Source: Flectonema sp. DT1601 (taxonomy: Eukaryota; Euglenozoa; Diplonemea; Diplonemida; Diplonemidae). Taken from it: a stretch of DNA of 64,000 nt. A program made the translations under genes and the position numbers. The stretch's first letter is position 1. Each line of letters begins with the position of its first letter. The notes under the pieces are model-generated. The model was given only the letters and a program-made list of their open reading frames with translations. It did no database searches and had not been told where the DNA came from. This document shows positions 32,986 through 45,599 of the stretch, piece by piece. The stretch lies in assembly GCA_964019425.1 (NCBI GenBank), contig OZ025820.1, positions 62,001 through 126,000 on the forward strand, written 5' to 3'.

Positions 32986-33079
32986 CTATTCTGTGAGCCA
33001 TGTGTGGACAGGATTCACAGCAATTTCAGTGGGATTGAAGGTTCCGTTTCCAACAACCCGAAGGTATCTACGGATGTTG
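32986..33079 (-). CDS. candidate terminal exon, discoidin-like fragment
   Basis: After AAAG on the minus strand an open run encodes NIRRYLRVVGNGTFNPTEIA and then VNPVHTWLTE and a TAG stop. The YLRVVG...G pattern followed by hydrophobic strands recalls the last strands of F5/8C discoidin-like domains, but 31 residues are too few to assign. The acceptor has no strong pyrimidine tract. Possible earlier exons on the same strand (a segment reading LSKQSVPISNSGSNDP at about 33463-33510) could belong to it. Confidence 0.25.
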
Positions 33080-34362
33080 CTTTAGACATTTCCGTGATTA
33101 CTACCACAGACACCAGTGGTAAGAATAAGAAAGGAAACTCCCCATTTTCCTTTTTTGCGTATTAATTACTTGTATGAGCAACAAGAAAACTTGTGCTGAA
33201 TGGTTCAGATTAGATAATTTTTTTTTTTTTTTTTTTTTTAATGTTTCCCCCCCTTCCTTCCTTCTTCCTCCTTCAACAACGAAGGAGGAGGAGGAGGACA
33301 AAAAGGGGAGAAAAACAAAAAAAAAAAAAAAAAAATATCACGATTATGGTATCACTCACAAAGAGGAATGACAGACTTTTTTTCATTAGGGTAAAAAAAA
33401 AAAAAAAAAAAACCGAGTCGACAGACAAAACGAGCATTGGGTAACTCGTAATTTAAACACTCACAGGATCATTACTGCCTGAATTAGATATTGGCACAGA
33501 TTGCTTTGAGAGCTTAAAAAGAAAAGAAAAAAAAGAGAGACAGAAGGGAAAAAAAAAGAACAGGAGAAAATCGTCAATACACTTAGCACGACCCTCCAAA
33601 AACTTCACAGAATTGATTGTTTGGTGTATTAGAGCCAAAACTGAAGAAGGGGGGGAAAAAAAAAAAAAAAAAATTAGAAAAAAAAAGTACACCACAGATT
33701 AGACTATGTTCCTCACATGATTGATCAGACTGCGGCGAATTGCTCACAAATCAGACGCAATCGTTGCTTTTTTTTTTTGTGATCATGGGTAGGAGTCCTG
33801 TTGTCGCGTGGACAGTTTTTTTAACTAAAGCGCGTTGAAAGATTCAAATTGTAATATACAATTTCCCTTTCCTTTTTTCGCTAATGATTTTCCACAAACG
33901 ACAGAGGACCCCTTTTGCGACCTTAGCAAGCAGGGAGAGTCAACCGGTGTAATCGTAAAGCTTTTAAAAATATTTTCAATCATTTTTCTGTTTTTTTTCA
34001 CACAATTAATAGACAGATATATCAAAAATATTAATTAATTACAATTTCAGGAGGAGAGTTCTTTTTCTTTTTTTTTTTTTTCTCTTTTTTTTGCTGGGAA
34101 AAAAAAAAAAAAAAAAAAAAAAAATGTGTAAGTTGTCAAAAAAAATTGGTAGCAAAAAAAAATATAAAAAACTCACTCTTCGCATACGTGTCAGCCTGTG
34201 AGACTTTCACCAAAAAGATAACTCTTTGTGAGAATTCTTGTTCTCTTTTAAGTTTTCGATAACATCTTAATTATCTGCGAGGAAGACAGCGTCCCGTACC
34301 CTATGAAAGGTTAATACAACAAAAGGTACTTTAAAAAAAAAGACAAGCGATCGTAGGCACAA
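33080..34362. other. gene-poor stretch with possible isolated exons
   Basis: Long A/T runs. A plus-strand segment near 33904-33948 (after CGACAG, before GTGTAATC) and minus-strand segments near 33463-33510 and 33600-33640 are splice-bounded and open but too short to call. Confidence 0.3.
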
Positions 34363-35846
34363 TTAGAATTCAAATGTGCTTATCAAAGTTAACATTAGCA
34401 TCTGTACAGCAGCAGTAGCTGAAATAAGAATAAATACAGTTGAAGATGTTAGTAAAAGTGTTGTCGCTTCCCTCCAAGGACTGAAATCAGGACAGTAACG
34501 ACGTGCTATTGGTGTTAACATTAGCCAAATGAGAATTTCTAAAACCGCTCCGGAAGCGTAAATAATGAGCAATCGCCTTCTGTCAAATGTCGATAAATCA
34601 CTGAGCGTTGAAATACCTGATGCATCAAAAAGGCCAGTGATGCCTAAAAATATAACAAACGAAAGGGCTTGGTTGAAATCTAAGATTTGATGCACACCAA
34701 ATCTGACTCCCAATAACTTTCCATTCCCCTTTCCGTTTACGATATTCCCGGGAGCATATCGCAGTATGCTTCCTAGAAACCTTTCACCACGCTCAGTTAG
34801 AGGAACTATATAGAGTAGAAATTTAAACATAAACTCAACGACATAAACAATAACAACAGTCTCATCTCCCCCGGCAGTCAACATAAATATTAACCGATAT
34901 GGAAATGCAGCAAACACTTGGCTGACTGCTCCAATAACCAAACTAGCCTCTGGAGGAAGCTCATGGTACTTTGAAACTTGCGAAAAAAGTCTTCCCTGAA
35001 CAGCTTTAAAAGGAAGTACTAAAAACGGATAACCAACACAAAGCATTACCTGACTGTGTTGGGCACTGAGCTCAAACAACCATCCGAATAGCCCAGACAT
35101 ACACATCTGACATCCTAAAAGTATAGTTATGCCGTATGCCTTATAGTATATTGGTTTATTACTTTCAATCAGACCAGCGAGGAACGAGAATATGATAAAA
35201 GGCACAGCAAGACTGCAGTGTACGAACCAGGTTTTAAAACTGTTTTTATTGGTATTATTCGTTTGGGGTTGTCACCACATTAAAAAAGAAGGGGAAAAAA
35301 TCAACAACAAACCTGTGCATTGATATCAGCATCCACAGGAACAGGCTCTGACCAGCCGATGTCAACGCCACTAGAAAGAAACACGTCGTAATAGCAACCC
35401 TCCAGGAAGGAGGAGATGCTAGACTAGTTAAGCAATAAGCAGTGAGTGCCCAAAAAGCACCAGTTATTGGAATCTTTGTCGACAGTAGAAGGGCCCAGTG
35501 ATCTACAATCCCACCCTCAATAGGAATGTAGACCCAACAACTTGTTATCACCGCTGGTAATATTGCTAATGCGATAACCGCAGCAGTTCGTTTACGAGCT
35601 GAATGTTGATCTGCTTTCTCTTTCATAACAACAAAAACACTTCTCCTCCTCGGAGGAGGCATAGAGCTTGCTAAGACTCGCGGTGTTTTGTCGTCTATCG
35701 CATCCATCTCCAAGTTGTAAGAATCGCTGGTCGCGGACATTGCCGCAGAGCATATTATTATTACTGAGAAACAAGAGAAAAAAGTGAGGGAAAAAATGAG
35801 AAATTTGATCACCACTTCCGCCTGATGAGAACATTGAGCTTGTCAT
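34363..35846 (-). CDS. polytopic membrane protein, about 453 aa, three exons
   Basis: Exons are 35813-35846, 35313-35763 and 34363-35239; the introns are 49 and 73 bp. The second junction (...LISMH, split Ser, FKTWFVHCSLAVPF) is in phase with a good GTTTGT donor and an AAAAACAG acceptor. The first exon (MTSSMFSSGGS) also joins in phase but is less certain. Without it the protein could start at the internal ATG at 35740 (MSATSDSYNLEMD) and be 434 aa. After a cytosolic-looking N-terminus of about 70 residues there are some nine to ten hydrophobic helices separated by short loops, so it is an integral membrane transporter- or channel-like protein. I recognise no family signature. The antisense strand has no comparable frame. 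Confidence 0.7.
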
Positions 35847-35849
35847 CTG

Positions 35850-36316
35850 TATTGATCTGATTAAAAAAAAAAACAAAAAAAAAGAATTAATTAAAAAAAA
35901 ACAGCTAAGATTACAACTGTTGATATCTTACAATATCAAATCAGTCTATGTTTGTGTTAAGGGAGCTTTAAGTTGTATTATTTTTCTTTTTTTTTTTAAT
36001 TATTAAATTACAAAGTAATAACTTTTTTTTTTTTTCCTTAAAGAACAAAACGAATAGAATTCTCATATCTCTCCAGATTCCCTCCTTGAATTGGAATCAC
36101 AAGTCATCAGGATGATGATACCAACCACTCGACTACTCGACCACTCGACAGTTGCTATTTCTTAATCAGTTCCACTACTAGTGGAGTAAGTTAACATCAT
36201 TTCAGTTTGAAATGTATCCCATTAACCTACACAAGGACAAAGCTGATTGTGGGTGTTTATTGGTTTACTTTTATGTTTTTTTTTATTTAAAAAAAAAATT
36301 AAAAAAAATAAAATCT
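35850..36316. other. intergenic, AT-rich
   Basis: Contains a short imperfect tandem (CCACTCGACTACTCGACCACTCGAC) near 36124-36149. Nothing else was recognised. Confidence 0.5.
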
Positions 36317-38541
36317 TCAACATACCCTTCTCGTATTTCTATGCGATCCATTGCACGTCGGAGGTGTTCGTTGCATGAGACATTTCCCAAAGTTTGCATC
36401 TAATTTAATTTTAGTGATTTCGAAATTTCAAATTTCATTATAAAAATAAAATTAAAAAACACACCGTCAGCCTCGGAAACATAATTTGGAATATCCTGTC
36501 CTTGGTTAGTAATACATTTCGTACAGGGAAAATGTGATTTTAATACTTCGCAATCGTTGACGAAGTTAAACTGAGAAGCATCACATGTCTTACCAACTTC
36601 TTGACAAGCATCGGTACAAGAAAGGTCCTGGGCATCAGATGCAATGATGTTAAGTTCATTATTTCGACTCTGTTGATGATGTGATCGAGGTATGCAGGGA
36701 CACAGACGTTGTGTTTTAGGATGCCGAGCCTCACATGTCGGGATCTCTTCTGTAACCAGACATTGGTGACCACCAAACTGACTTTCACTTTCTGAAATGT
36801 CTAATTCAAAGTTGGGGATGTCCTTCCCCCAATCCCGTCTGCATCCTTTACTGCAATCGAATATTGAAGATAAGACTTTACACTGATTAATAAAGTCAAA
36901 TTGTTGTTTATCACAATCGTATCCATTTTTATATCCCTCACAAACATCGTTACAACTCGTATCGACTGTAGCGGCTGCGACAGCAACAAGTTTTTCACTT
37001 TTTAGTTGTTTTCTATCCTTTGGTACAAAACTTGACAGTCTTCTGTTTACTAAAATAACATCCGTTCCTCTGTACTTCAGTTGGATGGCGTAGTCGTGCA
37101 TTGTTCGTTGAGTCGGATATATTTGAAGTTTTTTACTAAGTTTTTCGTACTTATCATTTTGAAACAAAACAATAGCAGTTGAGCCGCTGATGTCACTCAT
37201 CCACGAAGGGTCGTCATCCTCAGGTTTGGTTGGGAAAGTGATGGCAGTGTTGGATACGTATTTCCCTAATTTTATTTTCTGACTCAAATCCGTATCATAT
37301 TTTGGTAATAACAGTCCAGAGAGATCACCAAATGGAACAATGCTGTCATCGTCGTGGTGGCCAATGGATTTTAAATTTTTTTTAAAAAATTGAGAATTTG
37401 AATTCGCACCTCCCAAACCAATATTTTGATTACGCGACAAAAAAGGAACCAGACATTCTCTTCCTTTAGATGTGCTGTGTACTCTCATCCAGTGGTCCCA
37501 TTGATCTGCTGGAAATGTGTCCGCGAGTTCAGACTCCCACAGTGATCTCTTCATCATCCATCCCAGTCCTGGGAAGAATGATGTTCGAAAGAATTTATCT
37601 CGTGGAAGGTCTAAATGTAGGTAACCATTATCATTCCATGATGAAACACACCAGAGTGACTCGTCGATATCGAGAAGGGGAGCAGCTTGTTCCATCATTG
37701 ATAAGAAATCCTTACTCACAACTAAGTCATCTTCAAGTATGATAGCATGAGTGTGCTCTCTTTTACTTAATACTTCACCAAGAGCCCAACGATAATGTTT
37801 CGCTAAGTACATAGTAGCTGGTGGTGGTACAGTAATGATTTCACCACCTCTTCCAGAGCTCTTATGCAGATTTGGTAACACCTTTCTGGGATGGATCAAA
37901 TGAGTGATCGATTCAAACTTTTCAATTACTTTAGAGACTTCAGCATTGTTACCATCTGTTGATACGAAGGTTTTTATTTTTGAGCTGAATTTCGCCTTTT
38001 GAAGAGCTTTAAGACACTTCTCGAGATGAACAGGTCTGTCGTATGCAAGTATAACAATAGCTGCCTGTGATAAATGAGAGATTGTGTCTGGAGGACTGTC
38101 CCAGACGGGGGCGTCTTCGGATGAGATTTTCGGATTTGAAATGGGAGCGAAGTCCAGCAGGTCACCAAACCCTGATAAAGACTTTAATGGCGAGTCATCT
38201 GAACTGTCTTCACCAGAACTGTCCTCACCAGAACTGTCCTCACCTGAAGTCGAGAGATGCGTAGGAAGAGAAGTCACTTTTTGTTGTTGTGATTTGTGGC
38301 TGTCTTCAACTTCGTCCTTTCTGCTCCCGCTGGTATCGGATCCTTCACTGTTACCAGTTGATAGGATATTCACGGCGGGTATTTTCTTAAAATTGAACTT
38401 TTGACCTTGAATCCGTCGGTCTCTGTGTCCCCCTGTTGTTTCCCACCCAACCATCTGAAGCAATAACACTACCCCAGCAATACAAAATAAAGCTGTGAAG
38501 ACATTATTTCTACCCAACACTGTTTCTCGTGTGCGAGACAC
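36317..38541 (-). CDS. GT13 (MGAT1-type) glycosyltransferase with duplicated Cys-rich tail, 719 aa
   Basis: Exons are 36465-38541 and 36317-36399, with a 65-bp GTGTGT...TTAG intron. It is a type II Golgi protein with a membrane anchor near residues 13-33 and an acidic Ser-rich stem with GEDSS repeats. The GT13 catalytic domain spans about 155-430 (AIVILAYDRPVHLEKCL, then HYRWALGEVL, then ILEDDLVV with the EDD metal motif near 269, then LWCVSSWNDNG, then FFPGLGWMM). GnT-I enzymes transfer GlcNAc from UDP-GlcNAc to alpha-mannose. The tail holds two Cys modules of matching pattern (SCNDVCEGYKNGYDC... and SCTDACQEVGKTCD...). The second is completed only after splicing (GKCLMQRTPPTCNGS... against HQCLVTEEIPTCEAR...), which validates the intron. 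Similar short Cys motifs occur at the end of MGAT5-family proteins. MGAT1 itself lacks this tail (about 445 aa), so the acceptor may differ. Confidence 0.85.
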
Positions 38542-38544
38542 TGT

Positions 38545-39366
38545 ATCTCTTCGTTGTACTTTTTAATAGGAGAAAGATTTTAAAATAACAAAAAAAAAAA
38601 AAACTTCTAACACTCAACTTGTACGAAGTGATGACTGGTGGCATTAATATCTGTGAAGGAACAGCAATAAAATAGTTTTCAAGAAAGATTAATAAAAAAA
38701 CTCAATAAATTCAGTAACAGGTTACAATGTGTTGCGCAAGGGGAAGACGGGAATGAACACTACACAATGAGCTCCTTCTTTTTTTTTTTTAATTTATTAA
38801 ATAGCATTGAACAAATTAACTATTTTTGTGTCGCTCTCGAACGATAAAAAAAAGCAAACAAACAAAAAATTAAAAAACATAAAAAAAATGGGGTTACAAA
38901 AAAAAGAAACAAAAAGACCGAAAAAAGAGAGAGGATGAGGAGAAAAAAAAAAAAAAAAAAAAGTACATAACAATTTAATTTGTGCGGAAATTTTAATCAC
39001 GTTAAGCTCTGCGAAAACAATGCACCGTGATATGCTGTATCTGTTAACTTCGTTTTTTTTTTTTTTTTTTTTTTTTTCCCGTTAATTCAAACCATGCTGT
39101 GCTTCGCGCTAATAATTCTGCAAAAAAAAAAAAAAAAAAAAAAAAAAAGAAAGAAAGAAGAAGAAGATGGGGGAAATATTATAGCTACAGACTTTCACAA
39201 AAAAAAGCAGCTTCTGGTAACTAACAGAGATACGCGCGATGTCAATCATTAAAAGTTAACCCCATTTGGTCCATATTCAATAATTCAATTTAAAAAAAAC
39301 AGCTGTGAGAGTACCTTCAGTCAGGTATTATTTCTGGTAGTCGAGAAGCGAGTCTACCTAATATTA
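38545..39366. other. intergenic, AT-rich
   Basis: Long A and T tracts (about 39053-39078 and 39123-39148). It contains the GT13 promoter side and the 3' flank of the PG-rich gene. No feature was recognised. Confidence 0.5.
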
Positions 39367-40856
39367 TCAATCAAGAAATGATGAATAGCTCTGTTGGATT
39401 GTTGTTGTTGTTAGTGAAGACAAAACAAGGTAGTTAATATCTCAAAAAAGAAGTATAATAAACATACCGTAAGGCAAGCACCTGGTCCAGGTGTGTCAGA
39501 AGGATTAAACTTAAATCTCTTTTCAGTCATAAAAGCGAATGGTGTTCCTCTTGCTTTTTTTTGAGAAAGATTTGTGTGATCGAGTCGCTGATGTTCTCCA
39601 GGTCCAGGAGCGAATTGTTTAGCAGCTGTATTACAAGAACGAGCTGACTTTGAACGGAAAGCAGCTGAGGCGCCACCTCTCGCTGGTAGAGAAGATCGGG
39701 GATTCTGAAATTCATAAGCTCCAGGACCTGGTGTGTGAGATCTCGATGAAGGTATTCTCGACTTTGAGAATGAATGTCCAGAATTCGAATCCTTTTTAAC
39801 TCCATACGTCCCCGGGCCAGGCGTGTCTGAAATCCGATGACTCATTCTCGGAGCTCTCGATACGAACCTTCCCTTCTCAGTTCCAACATCAACAACATCA
39901 TGAATAGTATCTGTCCTGGGCTTCACATCCTTAAACCTCGCTAACCCAGAATTAAACGACGGCCCAGCTTTATTCCTCGAACCGTTATCAAAGACTGATG
40001 AAGTAGCATATGAAGTAGGGCCAGGTCCTCTTAATGATTGTTGTTTGTCTCTGGGTGTTGATGATATGGTGAAATAGCCGGCATCTTTGCGAGGTTTTTC
40101 TGGATTATATGTACCAGGATCTGGTGTATTACTTGACTGAACTACACTACGAGGAGTCCTTGACAAGAACTGACCACCAGCTACGGCATATCTCACAGCA
40201 GCTGCGTCAAAAGCTGACCCAACTTCGTGTGAGCCGGGTGGTGGTGCAGTGCTCTTAGTAGTTGCCATTCTGGGTGACTTACTTCCAAAAGTACTTTCAC
40301 AGGAGTTTCGAATTGCTGAAGAACCCATGCCAGTCATCTCATATGAAATAGGAAGCTGAGTTGATGACGAAGCTGATTTCCCTTTTGACATTCGAGGAGA
40401 TCTCGATCTGAATACAGACATAGAACCAGCATTCTCTTTTAATAATTTAGTCTCAGATTGATTTGTATTGTACGCCGTCGGGTCAGGTGTATCTGAATTC
40501 CTAATTGCGCTATTCCTCGACGTCCGACTGTTGAATCCACAACTACGACCTCCCATTGGAGCAGTCCAGTCAACATCAACGAGGTACATAGCATCAGCAG
40601 CAGACCTCTTTGTGTCTGCAATTCTTCTTTGAGATCCCATCACAGCAGTTCTTGATCTCCTCGTTGGTTTATTTGGTATCGTGTAAGTAGTTGGACCAGG
40701 ACCTTGTAGTTGTCTTTCTTTAAAACGAGGGCTTCGACTCTCAAAAATTGAACTCCTCTTTTGAAACTTTGAATGGTTCTTAAACCGAACGTCATCAACT
40801 TCCGCTAAGTGACCAACTGATGACACCGCACTGGGGCGGGGGGAGGCCACACTCAT
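39367..40856 (-). CDS. sperm-tail PG-rich (SHIPPO) repeat protein, 470 aa, two exons
   Basis: Exons are 39468-40856 and 39367-39390 with a 77-bp GTATGT...AACAG intron. The last exon adds SYSSFLD and a stop, so the protein ends ...PGPGACLTSYSSFLD. Nine or ten repeats of the PGP-x-x-Y type are spread along the chain (PGPTTYTIP, PDPTAYNTN, PDPGTYNPE, PGPTSYATS, PGPGTYGVK, PGPGAYEFQ, PGPGEH, PGPGACLTS), each preceded by a basic FxSRxPR segment. This is the STPGR/ODF3 family, whose members bind axonemal or other stable microtubules, often as inner-lumen proteins. Length and repeat number fit STPG/CIMAP-like proteins. Start: the first ATG (MSVASPRPSAVSS). The tail exon follows the common habit in this window of short final exons. 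Confidence 0.85.
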
Positions 40857-40859
40857 ATT

Positions 40860-41106
40860 TATAGGATCTGTTCAGTTGAATGAAAACAATAAAATAATAC
40901 TCGTTAGATGAAATAAATCTGTAGAGTCTCCTTCGCCTACTTACATGTCGAATGCTATCTGTACAAAAGTACTCTTACTGACTTGGCATAATAATAATAA
41001 TAAAAATATATATTTTTTGCTGTAGGCTTGTGCGTTTCAAGTAATCGTGTTTTGTTGTTGTTATTGCGGTTTCTCTTTATTTATTTTTTTTTTTTTTTTC
41101 TTTCCC

Positions 41107-41144
<38 letters not shown>

Positions 41145-42005
41145 CTCCTTTATCAAAAAATGTATTTTCTCTCACTTCGTAAATCAAGAAAATGCAAACA
41201 AAAGAAAAAAAGAAAAGAAAAAAAAGAAAATTTTTAATAAACACACGCCTGTCTTAACACAAGAAGAACAGTACACAACGATAAACATAACCTATATAAT
41301 GAATTCACAGAATGGGTGATATAATTCACTGCAAACAACCAGCGAAGTGAGAGTTCTTCTGGGAAAGGAGCGTGGGAATCCAGGGGGCTACCTTTAGTCC
41401 TTCCTTCGCGTTACAAAAAAGGAAACCATCGTGTACAGTAAGCATCTTAAATATTTAAAACGAAATGGTCGAAAACAATAAATAAATAGAGAGTGGGATT
41501 CAGCCAAGTCAAAAATCAATGTTGCCAGCCAGCATTGTCCTAGAAGATATTAGTAATAGACGTTGTCGTTAAACCTTAAGAAAGGAATGTATTAAATACA
41601 AGCCGATGACTTGAGCCTAAAAAGGTGTTTTAAAAAATAAAGTTGTCGTTAGATTCAGTTTCGTAGTATTTTGGTTAAACTGTTAGAGTTAGAAAGGGAA
41701 AACATGCCCTCGTATCTCATATAAAAATATGGGTCGTTTAAAAAAAAAAAAAAAAATTTTTTTTTTTTTCTTCTCCACATAATTAAAAAAATAAATGCAA
41801 CCCACCGTCGTAATCTCCCACTGGTCGCCCACAATATTGCAGCCATCTGGTTGGGTGAAGAAAAAAAAGGGGGTGAAACTTTGACAATGTAAAAAAAAAG
41901 GGGGGGGGGAAAAAGGGGGAAAGAAAGAAAAAAAAAAATGAAGCACTTGTGTTTCCAAGGTCTTATTTTTTTTTTTTTTAATTTTCCTTTTTTGCTTGTA
42001 AGTAG

Positions 42006-42043
<38 letters not shown>

Positions 42044-43471
42044 AAAAAATTGATTATAATAATTAAAATATTTTTTTATTGAAAAAAAAAAAAAAATAAT
42101 AACAACAACAACAACAACAACATTCTGCCGCACAATAACAAAAACGATAATTTGACTTTCAGTTAAGGATACAGTGAACTATGGTGATGCTGGGAACAGG
42201 AATGGGGACAAGGCAAAAAAGGTTCGAACAAGAGAAAACAAACAACAATAATAAAAAAAAACCCTCCTCACGAAAAAAAAAAAAAAAAACTACAACGTGA
42301 AGGCTGAAAAAAGCTATGATATACGCAACCTTATTTAGTATTATTTACTTCATGCTGGTCTCGGTAAGAAGAGACGGTGATAAGACAAAATTATTCCCAT
42401 GCTTTGGTGATTTTAACACACAAAGCTACGGATGGGTCTAATTCACGTCACCCTTTATTTTCCTTTTTTTTTTTTTTTTTTGTGTTTCAACAATACAAAT
42501 ATAAAAAAAATAAATAAATAAAAAATTGTGTGAAAATCTGAGTTTTCAACATCAATAAAATGAAATTCCGATAAACTCACTCTTCCTCATTTTTTTTTTT
42601 TCCCTTCAAGAAAATGCGTAGTAATACCTAGAAATACGCTCGAAAACAAGAATAAAATAAACAGATATCGGTAACTGGCAGTATGCATTATAAAGTAAAG
42701 CAACACAACATTGATGCCGTCAAACGTGGATGTCGAATTGTATAATCAAACTGGCTAGCAGGAGGGGGGGAATCTTTCATACTCTTAAACAGCATGTTTT
42801 GTGAAACAATTGGGAAAAGAAAGAAAGAAAGAAACGTGTACGTACTCATATTTAACTACTGCGTTATTAACTACGAAAAAAAAATAATAATTTGCTTTTG
42901 CTACCGCGACCAGTGAAACTGATGAGGTCCGTTGTGTTTGTCAACACATTTATGTACTCTTTTGACTACCCTGCAGTACTAAAAAAAAAAAAAAAAGGGG
43001 GGGGAAAGGGAAGGAATTGGAGGGGAAAGAAAAGAAAACTACGAATGAGCCAAACAACAGTACGTATATAAAAAGAAAAGAAGAAATTGGCAGGAAAAGA
43101 CATCTCCCCAATTTCCCAGAAGAAATTCTGCTTAGTAGCTGGCCCCCAGAGTAGTAACAACTGTTCACCGCCAGAGATCCAGTGAAGGATTCACGCGAAC
43201 ACAAAAAAAAGGTAAAAGAAAATCCATATAACTCCCACGTACTAAGGAATACTCATTTAGACACTTTTCCTGGAACCACTCAGGTTAGGCTAAGAAAAAA
43301 GGTATTCTCCACCAGGATCACCCAATAAAATAACAGAAGAAAACATAACTCGACATCAGTTAAGGATACAGTAAACCATGAAATGCGTAAAGCCTTTTGA
43401 GTGCTTCCTTTTTCCCTTCCTTCTTTTCTTGCTCGTGGATAACTAAAACAAATGAAAGCCTTATTGTAGTT
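40860..43471. other. gene-free stretch of about 2.6 kb
   Basis: Very rich in homopolymers (T about 41108-41144, A about 42007-42041). Fragments of repeat R2 (ATACAGT...GGTGATGC) lie near 42170-42192 and 43360-43375. Short ORFs are all driven by A/T runs. Confidence 0.5.
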
Positions 43472-44443
43472 CTAACAGCATGCTCTCTTACCGAGCGCCT
43501 GTTTGTTTATTACTCAACTACACCAATTAAAAGAGTACTCTAAAATAGGAAAAAGAAATACAAACCTTGAGAGTCATGTGAATTGCTGAAAAGAACTGAA
43601 CAATCCACATAAAGATAAGAAACAAGAATCTGATTTTTTTTTTTTTTTTTTTTTTTTTAAAATTATCATTTATGACACGCATTCATATACAAAAAAGTCA
43701 CTTCACATACCCCCACGCATAGTAAATCCTGATTCCACGGGACAGGTCAGCATCAATAGTATTGTGAACATCAGCCCAAGTTGCCCTGTTTTTTTGATGT
43801 TTAATTTTTTGTTATAATTAATTTTCACCAAATACACTTATTAAGGTATCAAAAAAAATAAACTATACACACCAAGAAATAAGAAGAAACAACCACAAAA
43901 GGTGGTTAAGAAGACACTGCAGTTTTAAAAAGAACGACAATCCATCTTTAAGAAATTGGAATAGTTGTAATAACGTCATAATAAAACTGACGAGAATCGC
44001 AAAAATTCCAAAAACTCCTCCAGCAGTACGCTTACCATCAACGGATGAACCCCACTCGCTATTACACGAATCCTGAAGGCAGTGATTCCAAAACCCGACG
44101 GATATTCCATTTCCCTTATCCTGTGTGGTTAGTTTATTATAAAAGAGAGTTGGTAACAATTAAGAAAAGACTGTTTAACGTGACATACCAATTTACCAGA
44201 GACACCGAGTGAACGACTCGGTACGATAGCCATAAGACAGATAAAAGTTGTAATTAATAATATTAAAGTAATGATGTGGAATTTTTTACTCAAAGTTGGA
44301 CCGCCATCGTTGTGGTCAGATTGGTCACGGTCATGGTCGCTCTTTACACTTGATTTTCTGCTTCTGGTGTCCTTGTCAGACTCTGTTTCACTTTGAGCAT
44401 CATCCTTGTGTTCAACGTACTTACCGTCAACAGAGCTTGGCAT
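43472..44443 (-). CDS. four-TM protein A ending in Cys-Cys, 222 aa, five exons
   Basis: Exons are 44189-44443, 43873-44120, 43711-43785, 43566-43629 and 43472-43498. All introns are 67-87 bp with GT/AG ends and consistent phases. The hydrophilic charged N-terminus starts MPSSVDGKYVEHKDD. Four membrane helices follow: FHIITLILLITTFICLMAIV, VFGIFAILVSFIMTLL, LLNHLLWLFLLISWATW and FLFLIFMWIVQFFSAIH. A short Cys-containing loop lies after the first helix. The last exon encodes ALGKRACC and a stop; a C-terminal CC is a known site for lipid attachment in other proteins. The model is confirmed by the neighbouring paralogue at 47403-48461, which shares exon lengths 248, 64 and 27 and the same phases. 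The layout resembles tetraspan families (claudin/PMP22/MARVEL-like), but no signature was recognised. Confidence 0.8.
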
Positions 44444-44659
44444 TGTTATGTAACTTTTTAGAATTCGGTTGGCTTTTTAAAAAATAAATAATAATAATAA
44501 GAAATCTAATAGACGAAGTGTTGTCTTTCCTTTTTTTACTTTTGTAAAAAACCCCCCTTTTTAGTTGTTATTTACTTTTGAAATATAAAAAATAAAAAAA
44601 ATAATAACAACAAAGTTAGTTATAAATAACTAACAAGGAAAAAAAAAAAAAACTCACAC

Positions 44660-44732
44660 AAATATAAAACCAAACAATCCCATTAAACTGATGGCGAACC
44701 AAAGTAAAGGCACTCCACTAAAGAGGAAGAGT
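44660..44732 (-). CDS. orphan membrane-helix exon
   Basis: A minus-strand segment bounded by CCATTAG and GTGTGAGTT encodes LFLFSGVPLLWFAISLMGLF and GFIF. The hydrophobic run looks like one transmembrane helix. It lies 217 bp upstream of four-TM protein A. It could be a leftover exon of a third, decayed copy of that family, or belong to another gene. No partner exon was found. Confidence 0.25.
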
Positions 44733-44759
44733 CTAATGGGGGACAAGGGAAAACACAAT

Positions 44760-45176
44760 AAGCAAAGGGGAATCAGGGAAGAAAAAGCTTTTTGTCCGAC
44801 TGAGGAAATTTCTTATTTTTTTTTTTTTTTTTTTTTTTTTTTCCCTCATTAAATTTGTGATGCATACAACTCCCACAACAGGAGCATCTTTTTTTTCTTT
44901 TTTTTTTTTTTTTTCCTCTATGGTAGCTCACAAGAACTTGATCCCCAAATACACATTCAATTCCTTGGGCAACTTACTTGGGGTGTAAAAAGAAAGATTT
45001 AAAAAAAAAAAAAAAAGAAACGATCTGCCTTTCCCTCAAGGGGAGAAGGTCTACCCCGTCCATCCCGCGATGATGTTACCAATTCGGCTTTACGGGTTTG
45101 TCAGTAGGATTGAAGAAAGTAAACAGAGAGTCGCACGTTGGGTATCATTCACAGTTTTCTTTTTTTGCTTTTTTCT
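44760..45176. other. intergenic, homopolymer-rich
   Basis: Two long T tracts (about 44817-44842 and 44889-44915) and no recognised element. Confidence 0.45.
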
Positions 45177-45364
45177 CTTTTGCTTGTGTGCAATCTGGAA
45201 AAGAAAATCCTCTTGCTGACTGTGTCGAGCTTTCACCTTTATATACCTCTCTCAGACAATTACTTGTAACGATGGATAAAAGTTTGTTGCAGATTTCAGA
45301 TTACGTTCTGTCCAAAGTACAACCAGTAAATCCTACGGTGTTGCCCAAGATGGAAGATTTTTAG
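45177..45364 (+). CDS. candidate terminal exon, plus strand
   Basis: After a pyrimidine-rich tract the plus strand is open and reads FACVQSGKENPLADCVELSP and on to DYVLSKVQPVNPTVLPKMEDF with a TAG stop. Composition is balanced and the antisense is not open. The segment looks like the helical C-terminal end of a soluble protein. The exact acceptor is uncertain and no upstream exon was found. A second basic open run (RSRGGQRGRSFRVKVLEKKN) lies just beyond it in another frame. Confidence 0.35.
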
Positions 45365-45599
45365 GATGAAAAGTTTTTTTTTTCATATCGTAAACCTATT
45401 TCCAGCCATCACGAGATTTCAGTCAGCCGTAGTATTTCGCAGTAGGGGAGGACAGCGGGGAAGAAGTTTCCGTGTAAAGGTTTTGGAGAAAAAAAATGAA
45501 AAGGTCGAGCCCAAACAAGCACAAAGAATGAAGAAACTGGAAAAGAAGAAAGTGTTGAGAATTTTTTTTTTTTTTTCTTATTCATATTATAATTAGGAC

